The notes below the pieces were generated by a model that ran no database searches, was not told where the DNA came from, and was given only the letters and a program-made list of their open reading frames with translations. A stretch of DNA of 64,000 nt from Allium sativum (lineage: Eukaryota > Streptophyta > Magnoliopsida > Asparagales > Amaryllidaceae): positions 357,489,863 through 357,553,862 of the forward strand of contig CM060915.1 of assembly GCA_030737875.1 (NCBI GenBank), in the 5' to 3' direction. A program made the position numbers and the translations under genes. Positions 60,230-64,000 of this stretch are shown one piece after another. Within the stretch, counting starts at the first letter, position 1; each line of letters starts with the position of its first letter.

Positions 60230-61030
60230 TCGAAGATGAAGACGGTGGCTGAAGACCGACGATCTTCACATCGAATGGATGTGTTGCTACAGAGACCCTT
60301 GATGGGAGTAGCTACCTTGAAGGGGCTTCAGTGGTGGTCGTCCGGACTATTGTTGATTGTTCGGATTTGGTTTTTGCTCAGACCCAGAGCATAAGCTAGT
60401 AAATGGATGCGTGTCTGACATTGGATTTCGTTCCATGTGAATTAAATCGATTTCTGTTAATGTATGTCTGTTTGGTGGTGGAGGATTTATTCTCTACTTA
60501 ACACCCTGGTATATATTAATAGTGATTGATCGTATGACGTGAATTGTCAATATGGCATGCCAAGATGAAAATGATCAAGGCTTTTGTTGAAAAGCATGGC
60601 CTTGTGGAATGATCAAAGTATAACCTATTTCGGCTTAGCTTTGTGTATATCGTGACTTCGCTAACCTCACACCCCGGTATGAGTCAAAAAGGGGATATGG
60701 ACCGTAGGGAGTGCACACGTTTCTTTTTAGCTAGTGGTAGTGTCAGTGCTTAAACTGGCTGGCATTTTACTTATGTGGATGATGGATTTTGAGGCGCCTC
60801 GGGATTTTTATAGGCCGATAGTGGTCATACTATAGGTTCAAAGGAATCGGGAAGCGTGTGTTCAGGCATAATTAATCCACTGCCGATAGGCAGGGACCGG
60901 CCCTACCGCATCCAAGGGTTCATGCGGGGGATCCTGAGGCATTTGCTAGAGTGTCTCGAATCGCAGAGGAGCTTGCCCCTAGCCTCGACTCATGATGGAA
61001 ATCCAATTTCCAATACGACCTTGCGGTTTT
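60230..61030 (+). repeat. Conserved GC-richer LTR module, copy H
   Basis: Landmarks match B: GATCTTCACATCGAATGGAT, GGAGGATTTATTCTC, GGGAGTGCACACGTTTC, GAGGCGCCTCG, CTCATGATGGAAA. Several indels break any common reading frame with B. Confidence 0.7.
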
Positions 61031-61179
61031 GATTGTAGAACTAGTATGGCGACATAGTAGGATGGGGTACTATGCCGTCTATGATTGATACATTATGATT
61101 GAAATGTTTTTGAAATATATATACCCATATATATACACTAATAATATCAAATCCTCTTTATCGTATCAAGCATCTTTTG

Positions 61180-61471
61180 ACCATTATAAGGTAAAACCCT
61201 ATTCTCCGGTTTGCGTTGCATTGTGTGATGGGACTTGGGTCTTATAATGGTTTCATTTTTCTAAAAGGCATTGCGTTGTTTAACGATTTACTTTATTTTA
61301 TGCACCGACAATCCAATGGAGTAACCCGTTCCGCGTTAGCGGCATGGTCCTGTGATTAGCCTTATTATTAGATAAGTTAAGTTAAGATTTCTCATACCAG
61401 TCCCATGACTGACCTGTAGTTTGTTTCACTGGCAAACTCGGGTGCCCATATTTTCCACATGGGCAGTCGAG
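61180..61471 (+). promoter_or_regulatory. 11-bp stem and three-hairpin module, copy H
   Basis: Stem arms 61180-61190 and 61241-61251. Hairpins: CCGC/GCGG around GTTA (61331-61342), CAGTC/GACTG around CCAT (61398-61411), and CTCGGGTGCCCA 61437-61448 with TGGGCAGTCGAG 61460-61471 (one mismatch, one G-U). Confidence 0.65.
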
Positions 61472-61777
61472 TAGCTTTTTGTAGATATATTTACAGGATC
61501 CTGGCTTACAGCTGAAGCGGTACTCGGAAAGCTCTGTATCTATGTATTCCTTCCAGTTGTATATTTGTATTAATTTTCCGCTGTTATTTAAATGTAATTT
61601 AAATCTCTGATATTATTGTATTCCTATTGTGTAATATATATTCATACTCTGTGATTTTCTTGTACTCTGATGTAATGGTTGTTATCAGCAATAAAATGTT
61701 CTTCAGTTTGTGTTTTGATGTGTGTTGTTCTCAAAGCAATCTAGGCTTTCCTTTATGGGGAAGTTTGGGTCGTTTCA

Positions 61778-62468
61778 TTTGGTATCAGAGCTTTGGTTTA
61801 CAGAGCTCGAGAACAAGACACATTAGAACTGAACGAAAGAATTTATCAGAGATTGGATTAGTAAAATCAAAATAAGAATAACTCGTTAGAGATAGGATCA
61901 GTAGTATCCTAGAACGAGTGTGAAGAGTATTATTTTCTTAAAAAAAAGGGTAAAAACAAATTTAGTTTTGAAAATTTTATCTTAAAATACGTATTTGAAT
62001 ATTATTATATTTTAATGTGGACAATCGAGTATATAAAGATTTCGAATATACGAGTAATTAACGGATACTCGAAGTTTTAATATACTAGATAGATATAGAA
62101 TCACACTCTAGTCGCCCGAAGATAATTCTGATGATCGGTGCACCATCGTCAGAATTTATGTTCGAGTTTCGAAGGTGGTATATTTATATATTTCCATTGA
62201 CTGGTATGAGAACCAAAACTTAGATGGGATATATTGTTGTGATTTGAACTAAAAAATATGATTTTTGACTATATATAAAAGTTATATATATTTGGAAAGT
62301 TAATCACCTAATTGATTGCTGGTTGTGATGTTTGACAATTAGTTTCACTAATTAAAATATTAGAATGATAATTAATACCAATAAATAAAAATTTAATTAA
62401 GTTAGTAAATTAAATAACTTTTATCTACGTTCCTTTTCAAGGACGAAAAGATTTTAATTGGGGGCGAT
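61778..62468 (+). other. Element H interior, 691 bp, non-coding
   Basis: Holds the PBS, a B-like leader with a two-step hairpin (CTCGTT 61882-61887 with AACGAG 61913-61918; TAGGAT 61893-61898 with ATCCTA 61906-61911), about 450 bp without recognisable content, then AAGGACGAAAAG and the polypurine tract AATTGGGGGCGA (about 62456-62467). Confidence 0.88.
61780..61791 (+). other. Element H primer-binding site (tRNA-iMet)
   Basis: TGGTATCAGAGC, two bases after the LTR end; perfect. Confidence 0.95.
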
Positions 62469-64000
62469 TGTAACAACCCGGAATTTTGGGGCCAATTTAA
62501 AAATTTTATTTTAGAAATTTTAATGAATATAGGATGTTTAAAACAACTTATTTTAAATAATAACGATGAATTTTTTTATTTTAAAACGATTAAATTCAAT
62601 TTAATTATAAAAGGAGTTTAAAACAGCGCTGCAGTTTGAAAATTTGAATTTGAACTTTGACTGACTGTACAGGATTCATTTTAAATCAGAATTGAGCGAA
62701 ACAAGAAATATTTAAATCTGTTTAATCTTATCTTTCTAACGAATCTGAAAAACTGAAATTTCACTTTATAATTTGAAAGTTATGTCCAGTTTAAAATTCA
62801 GAAAAGTCGCTGTAGAATTTATATATTTTTTAATTAAATATATTGGCATTGAAAATAGCTATTTTGCAAACGACCTCGGTTTTCGATTCAATTTTCTTAT
62901 TTTTTTTGAATTAATATGTGAGCGTGGCAGAGGACAACGTGTTTTGACTATTTCAGTCAAATTTAATCGACTAGAAAATAGCCATTTTTCAAACGGTCTC
63001 AGAATTCGACGAAATTAGTCTCGTTAGTACCGTATTGTCATAACAAAGCCAAAAATATATTTTTTTTGTAATTTTTAGAATTCATTTGTGGCCCCGGTGA
63101 ATTTATATGTACTGTTATTAAACAATAAATGAATTAAATATTAAATTAAAGAAAAGGTGGCTGAAACCTTCATTTGGGCTTGCGGGACACAGCTAGATGA
63201 GTCCGGAATAGGGGTAATTGGGTAAGAACAACAGTCGTTGGGCTGGAATCGGACAAAGTTGCTAATCGGGCCTTAAGGGCTTAATTAATTAATATTTTAA
63301 TATAAATATGCCCAACTAAAACAAACCCCTAACCCTAATTCTAATTTGACCAGCCGCCATTCTCTTTTTCGACGCACAGAAAGCTCTCAATTTCTTCCTC
63401 ATCGTTATTCAAATCTAATCAATGAAATTCAGAAATTCCAAGCCTAAATGAAAGAGCAATTCGAGCTCTGTATATTGTACGGTTATGATGGAATTTAATG
63501 CTCTCTGGTGCCCGGATTCTGACCGAGAAAGGCCGACATTGGGGTTTTTTTTGCAGCGCTGGGGTACGGCGAGTTGGCCGTGGCTTGGGCTAAAGGTGGA
63601 GTCGAGGACGGCGGGTCACGTGGTGGTCTCTGATCGAAGTTCGGTGGTTGTCAGGGTGGTGTGCAAGGAGGAAGAGGAAGTCGATAAAATGGGTTCTTGT
63701 TACAGTAATGAAAATGAAGGAGGAAGGAGTTTAAACGGGAGGGTCACGCTCTTTCAAGTGTTGTTAAAGTTAATAATTTAATTAATTATTTATTTAAATT
63801 TTCCAATGTTTAAACAACGATAACTCTTGCAAACAGAGTCGAAATTGAATGATTCAAAATGCGTTGGAATAAAAAAAAACAGATCTACGTGATGAAACTA
63901 ACGGGAACTGATTTAGTGCTCGTCTAAATTTTGACGAAATGGAAAGCTATTGGTGAGATTTCTGAATTTAAAATTTTTAATTTATTATTTATTGCGATGT
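62469..64000 (+). repeat. Element H 3' LTR, first 1.5 kb
   Basis: Near-identical to 55117-56700; runs off the window. The approximately 45-bp gap relative to the 5' copy lies at about 62886, after CGGTTTTCGA. Confidence 0.95.

Larger units (their letters stand above)
55117..61777 (+). repeat. Element H 5' LTR
   Basis: TGTAACAACCCGG to GGGTCGTTTCA. U3 is about 870 bp; then TATA, leader, hairpin array (56790-58850), a middle part with TTAAACCCAGTT-like repeats (59000-60230), conserved module, 11-bp stem and three-hairpin module. AATAAAA near 61690 may be the poly(A) signal. Confidence 0.9.
55117..64000 (+). mobile_element. Element H: giant-LTR element with almost no interior
   Basis: 5' LTR 55117-61777 (6661 bp), interior 61778-62468 (691 bp), 3' LTR from 62469 and cut by the window end. 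LTR order and motifs equal those of B. Over the first 400 bp the two LTRs differ by roughly 3% by eye, plus an approximately 45-bp deletion in the 3' copy near 62885. No gag or pol remains; it can only be mobilised by another element. Confidence 0.9.

Overview
The window is plant nuclear DNA made almost entirely of nested Ty3/gypsy LTR retrotransposons. I found no host gene. The plant assignment rests on primer-binding sites complementary to the 3' end of initiator tRNA-Met (TGGTATCAGAGC and close variants) at the end of each complete 5' LTR, on LTRs opening with TGTAAC, on one chromovirus-type Gag-Pol polyprotein, and on AT-rich sequence throughout. Species cannot be told.

Layout. Letters are mine. 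D (about 780-2253 and 38995-41216) is an old LTR-like sequence split by B. B (2254-38994) is an old chromovirus-like element with about 6.5-kb LTRs (5' LTR 2254-18560, 3' LTR 32469-38994) and a wrecked gag-pol (18831-32365). Two elements sit inside B. A (4662-15971) lies in its 5' LTR and is intact, young and coding, with perfect 5-bp target duplications and nearly identical 3.04-kb LTRs. C (21004-30157) lies in its reverse transcriptase and is a gag-only element with 3.5-kb LTRs. Right of D come E (41217-43740), a diverged LTR fragment of the B/D/H type; F (43828-55116), an element with a 2-kb non-coding interior whose 3' LTR is split by an unclassified insert G (about 48700-52960); and H (55117 to the window end), with a 6.66-kb LTR, only 691 bp of interior, and the start of the 3' LTR.

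Only A could act autonomously: one 1495-codon frame carries Gag, two zinc knuckles, protease, reverse transcriptase, RNase H, integrase and a chromodomain-like tail, with PBS and polypurine tract in place. C, F and H lack pol and could move only with proteins supplied by a relative. B has frameshifts, stops and lost catalytic residues.

The most unusual content is non-coding. The giant LTRs of B, D and H contain long arrays of 45-55-bp units, many folding into near-perfect hairpins whose stem sequences differ from unit to unit while pairing is kept. Near the 3' end of these LTRs is a conserved three-hairpin module, preceded in B and H by an 11-bp stem with a compensatory base-pair change. Just after the PBS of B and H are two-step hairpins whose outer stems also covary. 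A and C share a different tandem stem-loop motif. Together these suggest that the long LTR leaders carry selected RNA structure; this is inference from hand pairing and needs covariation statistics.
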